Below, piece after piece: positions 5,897 to 6,582 of a stretch of DNA of 6,582 nt. This DNA is from Mycobacterium sp. (lineage in GTDB: Bacteria; Actinomycetota; Actinomycetes; Mycobacteriales; Mycobacteriaceae). How positions within the stretch are numbered: position 1 is the stretch's first letter; each line of letters starts with the position of its first letter. A program made the translations under genes and the position numbers. The DNA lies in assembly GCA_018882545.1 (NCBI GenBank), contig VERS01000129.1, forward strand, positions 1 to 6,582, written 5' to 3'. The notes beneath the pieces were generated by a model. That model was not told the origin of the DNA and did not search any database. It saw only the letters and a list, made by a program, of their open reading frames with translations.

Positions 5897-6582
5897 CAGG
5901 GGCCCCCGACGCCGACCGTCTGGGATGCGACGAACTGGCCATACGTCGGACACTCGGCGAGCAGCACTTCGTGAGATCCGACCCCGACCACCCGGCCGCC
6001 GTCGAGGACGATGATCTGGTCGGCGTCGAGAACCGTCGAAATACGCTGCGCCACAATGATCACCGTTGCCTCGGCCGAGGCCGCCCGTAGTGCCGCGCGC
6101 ACCCGCGCGTCGGTGCCGGCATCGAGGGCCGACAGCGCGTCGTCGAACAGATAGATCCTCGGCTTGCGGATCATCGCCCGGGCGATCGCCAGCCGCTGGC
6201 GTTGACCGCCGGAGACATTCACGCCGCCCTGGGCGATCCGCATCGCCAGCCCGTCGGGATGCCCGCGGACGAAGTCCTCGGCGGCCGCCATCCGCAGCGC
6301 CGCCCACATCTCCTCGTCGGTGGCGTCGGGCTTGCCGTAGCGCAGATTCTCGGCGACGGTGCCGGAGAACAGGTAGCCGCGCTGGGGTACCAGCCCGACC
6401 GCCGCCCACAGATCCTCGGTGTCGTAGTCGCGCACGTCGATGCCGTCCACCCGGACCGCTCCGTCGGTCACGTCATAGAGTCGGCAGATCAGCGCAACCA
6501 GCGTCGACTTCCCCGACCCGGTGCCGCCGACGATCGCGGTGGTGGTGGCCGGTGTGGCGGTGAAACTGACGTCGTCGAGCAC
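5893..6582 (-). CDS. ABC half-transporter (Rv1273c-like), degenerate-site subunit, cut at right window edge
   Basis: Only the C-terminal 229 residues, essentially the ATPase domain, are in the window; the transmembrane domain lies beyond 6582. The codon at 6582 happens to be GTG but falls at the start of the ATPase fold, so it is not the true start. Motifs seen (numbered from the window edge): Walker [10 protein letters not shown] (19-27), Q-loop Gln67, signature VSGGQ (123-127, standard) and Walker B IYLFDD (143-148). Asp148 replaces the catalytic Glu, and the switch His is Gln179 in VAQRIST. These two losses mark the inactive-site subunit of a heterodimeric ABC exporter, complementing the downstream partner, which has Glu and His. 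The stop overlaps the partner's GTG in the sequence GTGA. From memory the order matches Rv1273c-Rv1272c of M. tuberculosis. Confidence 0.92.
   Translation of the reverse strand: MLDDVSFTATPATTTAIVGGTGSGKSTLVALICRLYDVTDGAVRVDGIDVRDYDTEDLWAAVGLVPQRGYLFSGTVAENLRYGKPDATDEEMWAALRMAAAEDFVRGHPDGLAMRIAQGGVNVSGGQRQRLAIARAMIRKPRIYLFDDALSALDAGTDARVRAALRAASAEATVIIVAQRISTVLDADQIIVLDGGRVVGVGSHEVLLAECPTYGQFVASQTVGVGGPW

Noticed and set aside
5897..6409. Upstream extension of the downstream ABC gene (810-residue open frame)
   Set aside because: The first 171 residues are an Arg/Gly-rich out-of-frame shadow of the partner ABC gene. The 4-nt GTGA overlap and the start of homology place the real start at 5896.

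Overview
The window is GC-rich (rough estimate well above 60 percent), with frequent GTG starts, tight gene overlaps and promoters that place the transcript start on the initiation codon. These traits, plus a heterodimeric ABC transporter resembling Mycobacterium tuberculosis Rv1273c/Rv1272c (my recollection of that family, not a search), point to a mycobacterium or close actinobacterial relative, probably an environmental Mycolicibacterium-type species. All product names rest on motif reading.

Layout. (1) Positions 1-449, minus strand: the N-terminal half of a PF03773-type (YraQ/ArsP-like) membrane permease with a CECG motif, running off the left edge. (2) Positions 480-514: a divergent control region holding a near-perfect 21-bp Zur (zinc uptake regulator) palindrome. 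It overlaps a sigma-A-like promoter whose predicted start coincides with the GTG of znuA. (3) Positions 514-3102, plus strand: a compact zinc-uptake operon znuA-znuC-znuB (lipoprotein, ATPase, permease) with 14-nt and 4-nt gene overlaps. (4) Positions 3127-3330, minus strand: a 67-residue two-helix membrane protein, also probably read from a leaderless message. (5) Positions 3426-3980, plus strand: a 184-residue soluble protein of unknown function, preceded by an AT-rich start region with an A8 run. (6) Positions 3977-6582, minus strand: two overlapping ABC half-transporter genes, the upstream one cut by the right edge. They form a predicted heterodimeric exporter with one catalytic and one degenerate ATP site.

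How they work together. When zinc is plentiful, Zur-Zn should bind the palindrome and block znuABC. Under zinc starvation, ZnuA would capture zinc outside the membrane and pass it to ZnuB, with ZnuC supplying ATP energy. The divergent permease shares the operator, so it is a good candidate for a second member of the zinc-starvation response. The ABC pair and the two small unknown genes show no visible link to zinc and look like an independent neighbouring block.

No exotic system, mobile element, CRISPR array or RNA gene is visible. The most interesting points are the shared Zur operator with a leaderless promoter, the divergent permease, the asymmetric ABC pair and the uncharacterised 184-residue protein.
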